Counted from the first letter of the stretch, positions 10,116-21,673 are shown. The stretch is DNA of 64,000 nucleotides from Henningerozyma blattae CBS 6284 (GCF_000315915.1 NC_020189.1:1178001-1242000); one strand, 5' to 3'. Notes: generated by a model not told the origin, from the sequence alone. Translations and numbers: made by a program.

Positions 10116-12680
10116 ATGCTGAGATCTCTCTCGACCGCCCTTTTTAATCGTCTTTCACATTCTTTTGAAGCCCATAAATACCATCGTTTTATTACCAAGA
10201 CCAAATTTTCCATATCAGCTATCAAAAAGTCACAAACTGCCTCATTTACCAATAGAATTCAATCACATCCAACCACAGAATATTTCCAGTATACAAAAAA
10301 TATGGCTTATTCAAAAGAATCAAAAAAGTTGCTGACCTCTAGTGGTAATATTGGATCATCTCATGATAATTGGAATGACTCAGACTACGATGATATGGCA
10401 GAATTAATGGACTCACCTCCACACAATAATGTACAACTAGAAATTCCAAATATACCGTTGCCGGTGCAGAATAGTATCTCATCCAAATTGACGGATTTAC
10501 CTTTTAAAAACACTCGACAAGAAATAACAGAAGATTATGCTATCTCATCATTTAATGAAGTATCTCATGATAATCCTCCACAATTGATCGATTTATCGTC
10601 ACAAGAAACAATTATACAAGATATTAATATTCCAAAGCTTAAAGATTCGCTCCCAAATCTAGCGGCTAGTACCCCAATTAAACAATCGATTCCAAATCCA
10701 TATACTTCACCAGATTCAAAGTTGAAGGTATCACCAGATAGAGATGATTTTTCTAATCAAAGATTGACATTTTTAACTCAACCACAGCTAGATACTGATA
10801 TCAAATATGCCACAAAGGAAAACACTGTAAAGGTTAAAAAGCCGATTTTATTGAGTGTGGAACAAGAAAATGTTTTGAAGTTAGCAGAAAATGGTTATAA
10901 TATTTTCTATACAGGTAGTGCAGGTACAGGTAAATCAATTTTATTGAGAGAGATTATTAAATTATTGCAAAGAAAGTACGGTAGAGAAAATATTGCTGTG
11001 ACAGCTTCGACGGGTCTTGCTGCTTGTAATATTGGAGGTATTACTGTACATTCCTTTGCAGGAATAGGTTTGGGGAAAGGTGAAGAATCTAAGCTGTATC
11101 AAAAAGTTAGAAGGTCTAGAAAACACAAAGATAGATGGGAAAGAATCAATGCTTTAGTTATTGACGAAATTTCAATGTTAGATGGGGCATTGTTAGATAA
11201 ATTAGATTTTATTGCAAGAAAGATTAGAAGGTCTCATAGACCCTTTGGTGGTATTCAATTGATATTTTGTGGAGATTTTTTCCAATTACCACCAGTAGCA
11301 AAGCCAAATGAACCTGAAATGAAATTTGCTTTTGATTCAAATATTTGGCAAACAGGTATTGATATGACAATTATGTTAAAGAAAGTTTTCCGTCAACAAG
11401 GTGATAATACATTCATTGAAATGCTAAATATGTTAAGATTAGGGAAGTTGGATTTTAAAATGGAAATAGAATTCAAAAAATTGCAAAGACCTTTACCTGA
11501 AGATGATATAATACCTGCAGAATTATATAGTACAAGAAACGAAGTTAATCGAGCAAATAATTCTCGTTTAATGAGATTACCAGGACAAATTACTACTTAT
11601 TCATCTGTGGATTCAGGTTATTTACAAGATAAAGAACAAAGAGAGAAATTATTACAGAATTTTTTAGCTCCAAAAAATTTGCAATTGAAAGTGGGTGCAC
11701 AAGTTATGATGATTAAAAATATCGATTCGACTTTAGTCAATGGTTCATTAGGGAAAGTGATAGATTTTATTGATCCAAATACATATATGTTTTATGAAGC
11801 CATTACCCAAAATCCTAACATACCTGCTTCTGAATTTGAAAAATATAAAGATAATCCTGAATTATTAAAACTTCATTTTGGTAATGATGAACCTGAAAAC
11901 GAAACTGCAGTTAGGAAAAAAACTGTCAAAGAACAATTTTGTCGATTGAATTCAAACCTAGCTGATCAATCTATAGATGGGAATATTTTTGATTTTTTGA
12001 TTGATCACGAAAATGATACAACACAAGATTTAGCAAATCTTCAAAGGAAAAAGGATTTAATTAATGAGCTCCATAAAAATTCTAAAAATCAAAATAAATT
12101 GCCTTTGGTTAGATTTAGAACATCAGATTTGTCAACAAGAACGGTCCTGGTAGAACCAGAGGATTGGAGTGTTGAAGATGAAAATGAAAAACCAATTGTT
12201 TCAAGAGTACAACTACCTTTAATGTTAGCTTGGTCCATTTCTATTCATAAGTCTCAAGGTCAGACATTACCAAAAGTAAAAGTAGATCTTAACAAAGTCT
12301 TTGAAAAGGGTCAAGCATATGTAGCATTATCAAGAGCAGTTTCGAGGCAAGGTTTACAAGTGCTAAATTTTGATAAAAGAAAAATCTTTGCACATGAAAA
12401 AGTTGTAAAATTCTATGAAACGTTACAATCCTCTGAAGAAGTGTTTAAAAAATTCAGCGCTTCTAAAGAAAACGAATTTGTAAGTAAGCATAATCCTAAA
12501 CAGAAAAAATTGAATTTTGCACCAGTTCAAGAAGAGTTTAAACGTCCATTTAAAAGGAGGAATACAAACAATGCACCAAATGGCGGTATAGAAGCAATGC
12601 TGAAGAAAATAATACCATCACGAGGGAAACCATTAGGAACGAAGATAGATGCTCCGCCAGAGGATCTTGAAATATTGTAA
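10116..12680 (+). CDS. PIF1: 5'-3' DNA helicase Pif1
   Basis: An 854-residue SF1B helicase. Pif1 unwinds G-quadruplexes, removes telomerase from DNA ends and maintains mitochondrial DNA. Walker A is GSAGTGKS (residues 267-274), followed by VTASTGLAA, the DEISM motif of Walker [11 protein letters not shown], and the C-terminal HKSQGQT and YVALSRA motifs. The N-terminus is basic and amphipathic, consistent with mitochondrial import. An in-frame ATG at 10302 (Met63) could start a nuclear form, as known for S. cerevisiae PIF1. Assigned to PIF1 rather than RRM3 because of the mitochondrial leader and the OGG1-PIF1-MFT1 neighbourhood. Potential MBF sites lie upstream. Confidence 0.96.
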   Translation: MLRSLSTALFNRLSHSFEAHKYHRFITKTKFSISAIKKSQTASFTNRIQSHPTTEYFQYTKNMAYSKESKKLLTSSGNIGSSHDNWNDSDYDDMAELMDSPPHNNVQLEIPNIPLPVQNSISSKLTDLPFKNTRQEITEDYAISSFNEVSHDNPPQLIDLSSQETIIQDINIPKLKDSLPNLAASTPIKQSIPNPYTSPDSKLKVSPDRDDFSNQRLTFLTQPQLDTDIKYATKENTVKVKKPILLSVEQENVLKLAENGYNIFYTGSAGTGKSILLREIIKLLQRKYGRENIAVTASTGLAACNIGGITVHSFAGIGLGKGEESKLYQKVRRSRKHKDRWERINALVIDEISMLDGALLDKLDFIARKIRRSHRPFGGIQLIFCGDFFQLPPVAKPNEPEMKFAFDSNIWQTGIDMTIMLKKVFRQQGDNTFIEMLNMLRLGKLDFKMEIEFKKLQRPLPEDDIIPAELYSTRNEVNRANNSRLMRLPGQITTYSSVDSGYLQDKEQREKLLQNFLAPKNLQLKVGAQVMMIKNIDSTLVNGSLGKVIDFIDPNTYMFYEAITQNPNIPASEFEKYKDNPELLKLHFGNDEPENETAVRKKTVKEQFCRLNSNLADQSIDGNIFDFLIDHENDTTQDLANLQRKKDLINELHKNSKNQNKLPLVRFRTSDLSTRTVLVEPEDWSVEDENEKPIVSRVQLPLMLAWSISIHKSQGQTLPKVKVDLNKVFEKGQAYVALSRAVSRQGLQVLNFDKRKIFAHEKVVKFYETLQSSEEVFKKFSASKENEFVSKHNPKQKKLNFAPVQEEFKRPFKRRNTNNAPNGGIEAMLKKIIPSRGKPLGTKIDAPPEDLEIL

Positions 12681-13205
12681 TTATATTAATAATTTAACTC
12701 AATTAAACTTCTATAATTGAACTGCATTAGCATGCTAAAGCCTCCTTTAGCGATTTAAATGGCATAACTAAATGGCAATAATATATTAAAATGAACTCGA
12801 TGATTGAATAATATATAGCATTGATAGCAACTCTTTTTGGTAGAGTATTGTTATTCATATATACCAAGTTCGTGGTGCTACTGACTTTATAGATACATCA
12901 TGACTACTTATTGGAACATACGTGATATTTTAATATAAATTCAGTTTGTTTTTTCTAACTAAATTATATTTAAATAATTTTCATATCTTTAATCGTTTTC
13001 AATTCGCGTCATTATAAATTTATGATACGAAATTTGTACTATACAAATGAAAAAATTAAAAAGAAAAAGGAAAAGTATTTTAAAATCTTGAACTATAAAA
13101 TACATTTTAAAGTCTAATAGGTAAACTATATATTGATTTAGGAGTTGATAATTTACTTACTATAAGTATTATTTTGTTAGAGAAGGTCAACCACCCATAA
13201 TAACA
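12681..13205. other. PIF1-MFT1 tandem intergenic region
   Basis: AT-rich terminator of PIF1 and promoter of MFT1. Nothing else was recognised. Confidence 0.45.
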
Positions 13206-14453
13206 ATGTCATTAACAAATGAACAAAAAGAGCAGGCCAATTTCAAAGTTCAATATTATGAAGCAGATGTAGTTTATAATAATTATACAGATACACTGGA
13301 TAAGATTACTAGAATTACACACTCTTTATTAACAGGTAAATTAATTGAAAACGGACAATTAAAAGAAGAAGATCGATTTAATGCTGAAAATTTAGAACGA
13401 TTGAAAGAATCTATGGAATTAAGTTATATTGATTTACAGACTTCACTTGAAAATAGAAAGACTAGATTGGAGAACTGGGAACAATCAAATAAGGATAAAA
13501 TTACGCAAACTACTAGATTGGTGCATAGAGCATTGCCTGAGCTAAGATCTACTAGAATGAGATTACAAAAGAGAATTACTAAATTAAGAAACATGTATGA
13601 CTCCGTAAGTACGCTAAATCAAGAGATAACAATGTTATCTCGAGGTCGTTCAACTTTAATAGCTACTAGATCTGATTGGGAAAAGCATTTAGGTAAAGAA
13701 TTAACTGAAAAGTTAATTACTGAGAATTATTTAGAATCATTAAATAACGAAGTACCAAATGCCAGTGAAATCAAATATCGCGCTTATGATTCCTTTACAA
13801 AAGGTTTAAAAGAATTAAAACATACAAATACTACAATGAAAGAGGATTTAAATAGATTAGATAAAGAATTATCGTCTTATAAAGAGAAATGGTTGAAGGA
13901 TTCTGAAATATTTGCAAAAATTAATGAGGTGTTACAAGATGAAATAAACAGAAGAAACATGAAGAATAATTTATATCTAGATAGCAAAAGCACAGCTACT
14001 ACTAATGGTGTAGACATTGAAGGTGGGATTATGGAAGAAGATGATGAGGAGGAAGACTATGAGGATGATGAAGATGAAGATGAACAAAAGTATAACGGTG
14101 AAGTTTCTAATGGAAATCAAACAGATATTACCGGTTCAGATAGTGATATCGTTGATGATGATGACATCTCTGAAGAGAATGATTATGAGGATAGTAATAT
14201 ACCAATCAATGGAAAGACAAATATTAATTCCGATGATGACAATGCAAATGTACAAATGGATGAGGAAACAAATATGCAAGTTGATGGGCAAGAACAATTG
14301 CAAGTTGATGAGCAAGAACAAATGCAAGTTGATGAGCAAGAAGATGAAAATAGATTTATTAATGAGACTGAGGAAGCACCCGAAACATCTGTTGATAGCC
14401 AAAGTCAAAGCATTCGAGATGAAATTAATGGTGCATCATTGCCTGATGAATAG
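13206..14453 (+). CDS. MFT1: THO complex subunit Mft1
   Basis: A 415-residue protein matching Mft1 (THOC7-like), a component of THO, which couples transcription elongation to mRNP assembly and export and limits R-loops. Residues about 1-250 are helical and coiled-coil rich (heptad-like Leu/Arg/Glu segments). The remainder is a very acidic, disordered tail of Asp/Glu runs and short tandem repeats of the QVDEQEQ type at about 355-378. S. cerevisiae Mft1 (392) has the same order of coiled coil and acidic tail. The identification rests on length, architecture and position directly after PIF1 (YML062C next to YML061C). Confidence 0.88.
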   Translation: MSLTNEQKEQANFKVQYYEADVVYNNYTDTLDKITRITHSLLTGKLIENGQLKEEDRFNAENLERLKESMELSYIDLQTSLENRKTRLENWEQSNKDKITQTTRLVHRALPELRSTRMRLQKRITKLRNMYDSVSTLNQEITMLSRGRSTLIATRSDWEKHLGKELTEKLITENYLESLNNEVPNASEIKYRAYDSFTKGLKELKHTNTTMKEDLNRLDKELSSYKEKWLKDSEIFAKINEVLQDEINRRNMKNNLYLDSKSTATTNGVDIEGGIMEEDDEEEDYEDDEDEDEQKYNGEVSNGNQTDITGSDSDIVDDDDISEENDYEDSNIPINGKTNINSDDDNANVQMDEETNMQVDGQEQLQVDEQEQMQVDEQEDENRFINETEEAPETSVDSQSQSIRDEINGASLPDE

Positions 14454-14890
14454 GATGAAACGAAATATAAGAGATTGACGAAACTTTAATGATGTAAATA
14501 TACTCTGGTATAATTGCTTATAATCAGACTCTCCTAAAGACGTGCTTTAATATAAATATTTCTAATTTTAATAAATACTTAATTATTTAGCATATCTGTC
14601 AGCATCTTTTTTGATAGAAGAGAAGAATAAACTAAATAGCCGCTAATGGAATTTCCATTTCATCACATTACCATATAAAAGCAACCTTCTGAACGTAAAA
14701 AAAAATAAAAATTTATAATTTATAGTAAAGAATAATAATTAGTTAAATTTATATTTTTTTGATTTGTTAGATGTAAAGTAAAGAGATATGAAAGAGATGA
14801 TATATAGTAGTTAAAAGTTAATTAATACAGAATAATTAAATTACCATAAATAAAAATAAACGTATAAATTACATTTAAAATTAATTTCAT
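14454..14890. other. Convergent MFT1-RPS1 intergenic region
   Basis: AT-rich 3' spacer. It contains an 11/11 match to the S. cerevisiae ARS core at 14747-14757. No gene is seen. Confidence 0.45.
14747..14757 (+). other. ARS consensus-like sequence
   Basis: ATTTATATTTT matches WTTTAYRTTTW at all 11 positions and lies between convergent 3' ends, a favoured location for yeast origins. In DNA this AT-rich many matches occur by chance, and activity is unknown. Confidence 0.2.
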
Positions 14891-15658
14891 TTAAACAGTT
14901 TCTAAAATTTCATCCTTGAAACCAGAAACCTTCTTACCCTTTTCTTCACCGGAAGCTTCACCGTGTAAAGCCATTAAAGCACCTAAATCGAATTTTGGTT
15001 GTTTTAGTAACTTAACTTTTCTAATATGAACGTTTTGTAATGGGAAGATATCTTTGGTAGCGTTTTCAATTTCCTTGTTGATAACTTCTGGAATCAACTT
15101 GGAAGTTAATTGAGCCAAAGTGGAACCTTGAACTTCCTTGGTCAAGATGTCAGAAATAACCTTTCTGATGGCTCTGATGTGGGAAGATTGAGCGTAAGCA
15201 GTTCTCTTGACTTGGTTAGATTGTTTTCTGGTGAAAGCAATGGCGAAGACTCTTAAAACGTAATCATCAGCAGTCTTGACAGTGACGTTAGCTTCGATCA
15301 AAGTTTGCCATTTTCTAACCATGGATCTCAATTTATCAGTAGTGAAATCCATACCGTGGAAGTTGGTCAATAAGTTCTTACCTTGAACTTCATCGACTCT
15401 CAATTTGACCTTTCTGAAAGAGTAATCTTCAGAACCTTGTAAATCAGCCAAACAGACTTCGACGACTCTGCCTTTCAAAGCATCAGCAGCGTTCTTCAAA
15501 CCAGTGGACTTGTTGACCAAGGTTTTACCAACGTTTCTGTTTTCAAAGGTAGATGGAGCTTTGATATCAAACCAATCCTTTCTGGTGAATGGATCGACAA
15601 TCTTCTTCTTCAAACCTTTCTTACCCTTGGATAGTCTCTTGTTCTTACCAACAGCCAT
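14891..15658 (-). CDS. RPS1: 40S ribosomal protein eS1 (Rps1)
   Basis: A 255-residue eS1 protein, the exact length of S. cerevisiae Rps1A/B. It sits on the platform of the small subunit near the mRNA exit. The sequence is almost colinear with the family: basic [15 protein letters not shown] start, [41 protein letters not shown], and the C-terminal LMALHGE segment. Codon choice is strongly biased to highly expressed codons (TTG, AGA, GTC, AAG), unlike its neighbours. It is intronless like both S. cerevisiae copies (YML063W, YLR441C). Only one ohnologue lies in this window. Confidence 0.98.
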   Translation of the reverse strand: MAVGKNKRLSKGKKGLKKKIVDPFTRKDWFDIKAPSTFENRNVGKTLVNKSTGLKNAADALKGRVVEVCLADLQGSEDYSFRKVKLRVDEVQGKNLLTNFHGMDFTTDKLRSMVRKWQTLIEANVTVKTADDYVLRVFAIAFTRKQSNQVKRTAYAQSSHIRAIRKVISDILTKEVQGSTLAQLTSKLIPEVINKEIENATKDIFPLQNVHIRKVKLLKQPKFDLGALMALHGEASGEEKGKKVSGFKDEILETV

Positions 15659-16373
15659 GTTTGTTCGGTATATATAGTCGTGATCTTTTCAATATCTTAA
15701 ATCTATCTTTAAAAATGTAGTATAATTTTAAACGTTAATTTTAATTAATCTCTTTCAAATTTCCATATATTTTTTCACTATTCCCACCCTCAATAATTAT
15801 CAAATGGGTACCATTACTCCATACAAGGTACTATAGGGTCTTTGTCTCTCCGCCTACTAATCTTACCTTTCCAAAGGAAGTCCCTTCTAGAGAGACAACT
15901 TGTTCCTTCTAGAAAGTTTCAGTATCACGAAAGTCTTTCTGAGGAGGATAAGTTTCTAGAGGGAACTCTGTCTGGAATTTAGAAGGAAGCCGAATTTTTC
16001 TCATAATGACGCAAGATATTGATAGGAAATTTTTTACCGGAAAATCCTATTTTTCAGGATGCACGGATGAGCAGGGAATATTGAAATAGAAGTTTCAATG
16101 AAATTTTACCGAAATGTTACCGAGAGATAAAGATTATGGAGATGAGAAGACACAATTACAAGCAATGACATAAAATGTTGCTATTCCAACATAGGCTATA
16201 CGTGAGATATAAGACGTGAGATATGAGATATGAGATATGAGACTTACAACCTGAACTTTTATTCATGTTGCGTAATATCAAGAAAAAGTTTCTGTTTATA
16301 TGGGTATGCAAATATATATTGTTTGGTTATGTAACTGTACAAAGGTAAGAATACACAATGAATGCGTAAATAT
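15659..16373. promoter_or_regulatory. RPS1 promoter region and ORC1 3' end
   Basis: Upstream of RPS1. It contains several TTC/GAA inverted blocks around 15890-15990 resembling heat-shock elements. I did not find an unambiguous Rap1 or Abf1 consensus. The half near 16200-16370 is ORC1 3' flank with short GAGATAT repeats at about 16204-16240. Confidence 0.4.
15907..15920. promoter_or_regulatory. Heat-shock-element-like inverted repeat
   Basis: TTCTAGAA followed by a spaced TTC, with further TTC and GAA blocks nearby. It resembles Hsf1 sites (alternating nGAAn units) about 250 bp before RPS1. Spacing is imperfect, so this is only a candidate. Confidence 0.25.
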
Positions 16374-19300
16374 TTATAGGCTCTTTAGGATGACGTCTTT
16401 ATCCAACGCTCTTTGGACATCTTCTGTAGGTATTTGTAATTTGATAAGACTCACTCTTTCGTTTCTCATCGTTTGTTTAGTGATGATCCCTGAGTCAACA
16501 AGACAGGAGACAAAATAATCCCAAGATAAGATACGTAATTGTATATTCCCATCTTTAATCGACTTTGAATCTCCCTGCTTACCTCCTAGGTGATAAAGCA
16601 TGGAATATAATTCTTTCATGTACTTGTTACCATTATTAACATGCATCACTAATTCAATCTCGTCTACAATGTTCCCTACCTGATGTTCTTGTGTACCGGT
16701 TTTCTTAACCAGATTTAAAAATGCATATAGAAATAGTTTAATGGTAAAGGAGGAATCAGAGATGTATTGGATACTTGGTGAATTTATAATTTCATTCAAG
16801 GCTTTCATGATATGGAAAATCCGTACTGTTTGTATTTCATTCCCTTCAGAGTCGTATTCAATTTCCTTTAATTTGTCTGTAACCTTCCCATTCTCAGATA
16901 TATCCCTCTGTTCAGCTTCTTTTTCTTCTTGTAGTAATCGATCACCATCATATCCAAACCCATGTCTAGCCATATAATGTTGTTCTGCAATTTCGGTTGC
17001 TCTCTTACAAATCTTCAAGGCTCTTCTTGCATCACCACTAACACTAGCTACTTTTCTCGAGGCAATTTCGATAGCATCATCGCTCATTCTCAATCTCACT
17101 TTTTTAACGTTAGCTGGTAAATATTTCTTCTTTTCAATTACAGTATCATTCTCGTCTACTTCCTCATCTCCTTCTCCTTCTTCTTCTGGAATCAAATGGC
17201 TATGACCAGTATCCATGTTGACATAAAAAGAAGAATTATTCAAACCTTTTAGTCTGAAATGAATAATTGTATTTAATTCTTCATAAGTATAACCTGTAAA
17301 CATGATTCTAGTGAACCCAATTCTTGATGAAACTTTATTACCTAATTCTTTCTCAGGTAAATCCATAGTATTTGCAACTGCCAACACTATTAATTGGGCA
17401 TTCTCATAAGTTGTCCAATTGAAAAAATTATACATGATATCTTGAGATTTATTAACTAAAGCATCCAATTCATCCAATAATAAAATAATAGGTCTCTTTT
17501 TATTCTTGGGTACTTTATTAAAATAAAATTCCAAAGATTCCATAGCAGCACCCCATGTTAGTTGTTCTCCTGATATTTTATTCCATAAAACTTCATAACT
17601 ATCTGTAGGTTTAACCATTTTAAGACCATTGATTTCTACATATTGAAATTTTGGTAATTCATTTTGTATCATGGATGTATGTAATTCTTTAATAACTTCA
17701 CGAACTGTCAAAGTTTTACCAACACCTGGTGTACCTGCAATATAAATTGTAGTCGCTGATGTGGATTGCAAGGCACTATATAAAGAAAGGTATATTGATG
17801 CATATTCATTTTCTCTACCTGGTAAATAATTAGTAAAATTTGTACTTTTAACAATTTCTTCTCTAGAATTTGTAGAATTTAATTGTCTTTTCACTTTAGA
17901 AAAAATAGTCTCCACAACTTCATGTCCCTTAGGTGCTTTTAACTTATCTTCTAATTGTGAGATTTGTAAATCAGTTGATGATTGATTAAATTCAGCTAAT
18001 TTTGTTAAATCAGGAATATCTTTGATCGATTTAAATCTCTTTGAAAATGGAGTATATTTTTTTTTGGCACGAACAACATTTCTTTTAGTAAATTTTCGAA
18101 CTATTGGATTTTTATCAGTATATCGACCAACTGGTTCAAATAACTTAGATGATTTATGGCTTGAACGACTTAAATCAATATCTGATTCTTCTTTTATTTT
18201 CTTGGGTCTGCCTCTAGTAACTCTCTTTTTCGTTCCAGATTCTGATAGAGATGATCTAGAGGTTTTTTGCCCATTGGAACTTATAAATCTTAAATCTCTT
18301 CTATTTGATCTACGGGCCACGAAATCATCATCTTCTTCTTCTTCTTCTATTTCTTCTTCTTCGTCAATATGATCATCTGAATCTGAATCAATCTCTCCTT
18401 CATCGGTATCAAGGCCTTCATCTGAACTGGCTTCTGGATCATCTGAGAAATTACTCTCATTACCAGATTCTTCTGAATTATCGCCTGGATCAGAAGCGGA
18501 TCTAGATTCGTTTCCAATAGAATTTGAATCATCTGATCCATTAGTTATTTCAATATTATCTACACTTATTTTATCATTTGCATTGAGTTCACTTTTAATT
18601 TTCTTAATCTTTGGTTCTTTAATACTTAATTTGCTTATTTTGTTTAAATTTTCATTTACATCTAAGTGTCTTTTAATTTGGTTTGAAGAATTAGTCTCTT
18701 GATTAGATTTTTTATTTTTTGGAGATGACAAATTTTTTAAATATTGTTCGAATTCTTTTGCAGTTAATCCCTTCGCAAAATTCTGAATATTGTTGTAATT
18801 GATTCTTTTAATGCAACTAGAATCAGGATTACAAGAATAGTTTACAAAAAAATTCTTATTTTCGTCAAAATTAGGAGTAGATTTCAATTTGCTCCAACTT
18901 TCTCCTCCATTTATCACGGTAGCAATGTCGACAATTTTGTACAATGGTAATTCATAATATTCTACAGTTAAATAAATTTCATTTGGGTCAGTTTCCTCCT
19001 CAAATTTTTTCAATAAAGTTCCATCATTTAGATCAGTTAATTCTGGATGTAATTGTTTATAATATGCAATTGGATCTAATTCAAAATGCCTTAGATAGGA
19101 ATAAGCCCAAACTTCTACGATATGTGAAGTAGTATTTAATCTGATGTCACCCACCAAGTAAACTGAATACCTCGAAGGATCGTTCAAATCTGTCTCTGTA
19201 TTGTCGTTATCGGCGTCGTTATTTTCTTTAGAGCTCTCTTCATTCACCAGGATATTACTACCGCGGCTAAATATTAGACCATCTGACTCTCTTTGCAATT

Positions 19301-19418
19301 GAACATTTACTTTACCACTTCTTCTACTTGCTCTTTTATTAGTGTCCGTAACTACTTGTCCAAACTCATCTTTAACAATGATCTTCCAGCCTTTTAATTC
19401 TTTGTGATTTTGGGCCAT
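16374..19418 (-). CDS. ORC1: Origin recognition complex subunit Orc1
   Basis: A 1014-residue largest ORC subunit, which binds replication origins and loads MCM with Cdc6. The N-terminal BAH domain (about residues 45-190; SRYSVYLVGDIR, VEVWAYSYLRHFELDP) is followed by a long acidic Ser/Asp/Glu linker and an AAA+ ATPase with Walker A GTPGVGKT (562-569, Lys568) and Walker B LLLDELDAL (about 646). A C-terminal winged-helix region ends the protein. The intact ATPase motifs identify ORC1 rather than its ohnologue SIR3, which has lost them. It is longer than S. cerevisiae Orc1 (914) because of the linker. Orthologue of YML065W, next to RPS1 as expected. Confidence 0.96.
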   Translation of the reverse strand: MAQNHKELKGWKIIVKDEFGQVVTDTNKRASRRSGKVNVQLQRESDGLIFSRGSNILVNEESSKENNDADNDNTETDLNDPSRYSVYLVGDIRLNTTSHIVEVWAYSYLRHFELDPIAYYKQLHPELTDLNDGTLLKKFEEETDPNEIYLTVEYYELPLYKIVDIATVINGGESWSKLKSTPNFDENKNFFVNYSCNPDSSCIKRINYNNIQNFAKGLTAKEFEQYLKNLSSPKNKKSNQETNSSNQIKRHLDVNENLNKISKLSIKEPKIKKIKSELNANDKISVDNIEITNGSDDSNSIGNESRSASDPGDNSEESGNESNFSDDPEASSDEGLDTDEGEIDSDSDDHIDEEEEIEEEEEDDDFVARRSNRRDLRFISSNGQKTSRSSLSESGTKKRVTRGRPKKIKEESDIDLSRSSHKSSKLFEPVGRYTDKNPIVRKFTKRNVVRAKKKYTPFSKRFKSIKDIPDLTKLAEFNQSSTDLQISQLEDKLKAPKGHEVVETIFSKVKRQLNSTNSREEIVKSTNFTNYLPGRENEYASIYLSLYSALQSTSATTIYIAGTPGVGKTLTVREVIKELHTSMIQNELPKFQYVEINGLKMVKPTDSYEVLWNKISGEQLTWGAAMESLEFYFNKVPKNKKRPIILLLDELDALVNKSQDIMYNFFNWTTYENAQLIVLAVANTMDLPEKELGNKVSSRIGFTRIMFTGYTYEELNTIIHFRLKGLNNSSFYVNMDTGHSHLIPEEEGEGDEEVDENDTVIEKKKYLPANVKKVRLRMSDDAIEIASRKVASVSGDARRALKICKRATEIAEQHYMARHGFGYDGDRLLQEEKEAEQRDISENGKVTDKLKEIEYDSEGNEIQTVRIFHIMKALNEIINSPSIQYISDSSFTIKLFLYAFLNLVKKTGTQEHQVGNIVDEIELVMHVNNGNKYMKELYSMLYHLGGKQGDSKSIKDGNIQLRILSWDYFVSCLVDSGIITKQTMRNERVSLIKLQIPTEDVQRALDKDVILKSL

Positions 19419-20096
19419 ACTATATATCCTCTATTATTAGTCTATATTAAGAATTATTAAATTCTTAAGCGTAGTTATATTCTTGTACTTGTTGTAATAA
19501 GATTATCTTTGTAATTGAGGTTACTGAAAATAATTCTTAATCTCGTTATATTTACGATCCTGAGATTTTTTATGTTTTAATAATTTTTTATCGATTTCAC
19601 CGATAAATAAGATGTAAAACATGATAACAGCTCCAAGATCTAAAAAATTTTAGATCTATAAAAAAAAAACACTCTAGAAAAAGCCAAATAAGTAGTTAAA
19701 AATAACTGAATCATATTAAAATTTTAATATAAAAATGTAACAATAAATTTGTCTCATAAAATTTAATAGTTTTGTTTTTTATATAATTTTAACTATATTT
19801 CATGGACCATATTTTGAAACTATAAATGATAAAATTAATATTCTTCAATCATCCCGGCACATGAAATCATTGGCAAACAATATGTTAAATCCTATTTAAA
19901 CAATCTTGATCATACTTATTTTTTTATCTACTGTGTTTTTCTTTACAAGCGCCAAGGATTAAATAATCAACATTAAAAACTCCGTTGATTTGCAAAAAAA
20001 AGGGCAAGCATTTCTAAAAGAAAGTCTCCAATTGAAAAACTTGTAGGTAAAGCCAAACCATTTTAAATATATTTAAAAAGCTGTAAGAGATTAAAA
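19419..20096. promoter_or_regulatory. Divergent ORC1/GMC2 promoter region
   Basis: A 678-bp AT-rich spacer between divergent genes. I looked for URS1 and middle-sporulation elements expected for a meiotic gene and found no convincing match. Confidence 0.4.
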
Positions 20097-20820
20097 ATGG
20101 AAAATCAGAAAGAAGCTATATCACGTCATGAAAAATCTGTCGATTCCCCAACAAAACAGCACCAAAGTTGTCCCAAATCTCCAAATAAATCTTTAGAAAA
20201 ACAAGATCAAAAATCTTATAACGAAATTAAAAAAGTAGATAAATTGAAAAATGATATTTTTTCAGATAAATGGCTAAAAGGGAATAAGAAAGAGGAGATT
20301 ATCAGTCAAATGATGAAGAATGATATCTTGCAAAAAATAGAAGAAATGAATAAGATAATGGATAATGAAACAGAAAGGTTAAATACTAACCTTATTACCC
20401 TTGATGGGGTAGAGAATAAAATTATATTACAGGATTTTGATTGGGACTCTGTTATTAAATTATCTGCTGACTTAATGGATGAATATTTCAAGAAGATAGA
20501 AAATTTGAGTAATAAGCACCGATTATTGTTAAAAGTATGTCTAATTTCTTTACCAAAAAATAAACTTATGATTTACTTTCTTTTACTAACAATTTTTTTT
20601 CCTTCCCCTAACTTATGAATGAAAAATGTTTCTTCAGAAGCATGAATTTTGGAAAGAAGCTGCATTTTCTATGGATAATGCTCAAGCTTCGATGATGTTA
20701 GAAGAATCACAAAACTGGATAATAAATAAGGAATTCCATTTGAAATATAAAAATCATCGTTTAATAAATTCAGTAAAAGCTATTAAACTAGCTACGGATG
20801 AATTGGAAGTAAATGAGTGA
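20097..20820 (+). CDS. GMC2: Spliced meiotic protein, probable Gmc2
   Basis: Two exons, 20097-20534 and 20638-20820, join in frame to give 206 residues (146 + 60). The protein is highly charged, Lys/Glu-rich and probably coiled coil, with an N-terminal disordered part. Gmc2 is, with Ecm11, a component of the synaptonemal complex central region and regulates crossover formation. S. cerevisiae GMC2 (YLR445W) encodes 188 residues and is also spliced. The assignment rests on the single intron, size, charge pattern and the position between ORC1/SIR3 and the COG8-TCB3 block rather than on a strong motif. Without splicing, the first frame would end after 173 codons in an unrelated hydrophobic tail. 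Confidence 0.75.
20535..20637 (+). other. Spliceosomal intron in GMC2
   Basis: A 103-nt intron with canonical 5' site GTATGT (20535-20540), branchpoint TACTAAC (20584-20590), a T/C-rich stretch, and CAG at 20635-20637, which is the first AG after the branchpoint. Phase 0: Lys codons flank both sides. Confidence 0.9.
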
Positions 20821-21673
20821 TTTCAAGCTTCATGTTATTCTGATTTTTAATAAATTCCGGGATTTACTATTTTTTGCATTCCTAATTACGTATAGCTATA
20901 TACTCCATTAATGTTAATACACTAAGTACCAAAATGTATATATTGTCGAATAATAAAGTCTAATTTGACTTTATTAAAAGATATAAATAAGATTTAGTCA
21001 TCTATTTCTGATTTGGTACTACTTATTGTACGTTTAATTTCTTTTTCTTTAATTCTAATCAATATTTTTTGAAGAATAAACCATTTTTTTAAAATATTTT
21101 ATTTTAATTAAACCACAAATAATTATTTTATTTGAGTTTCTAAACTGGCTATTCTAAAAATACTTGTTAATGCTTTTTACTTATTGTGAAAAATACTTTA
21201 GTCAGAAACTCAAATATATTCAATTTTAATTTCATTTTGTATAAACACTTGAAATTAGTGAAATACTATCTTAATAATATACTAAAATAAAGTTTCATTT
21301 TCTGTTTATCTAGAGCACTAGATTCAAAAAATAACAACTTTTAAATGCTATTGTATATATTTCAAAATTATTTGAATTTGAGTATTAAATTGTGACACTT
21401 TTCTATATCTCGCGTATTGAAATTTTATTCATCGGTTTAAATAATAGAAACTTGTATGACAACCAAATAATTATTATAGGGACCATAAAAGAATTTTAAA
21501 AGAAAAAGCTGATCTAATTAGTAAAAGTTAGCTTAGGAGGCCAAAAGACAAAATTAATATTGTGTTACGTTTATAAGAAGATTACTATCTAGTGTACACT
21601 TATTTTCTAACCTGCCAATGAACGTATAATTCGAGTTCTAATAAAGACCTACAGAAAAAAAACACAAACCAAC
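20821..21673. other. GMC2-COG8 intergenic region
   Basis: 850 bp of very AT-rich sequence with the GMC2 terminator and COG8 promoter. No gene or RNA was recognised. Confidence 0.45.
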
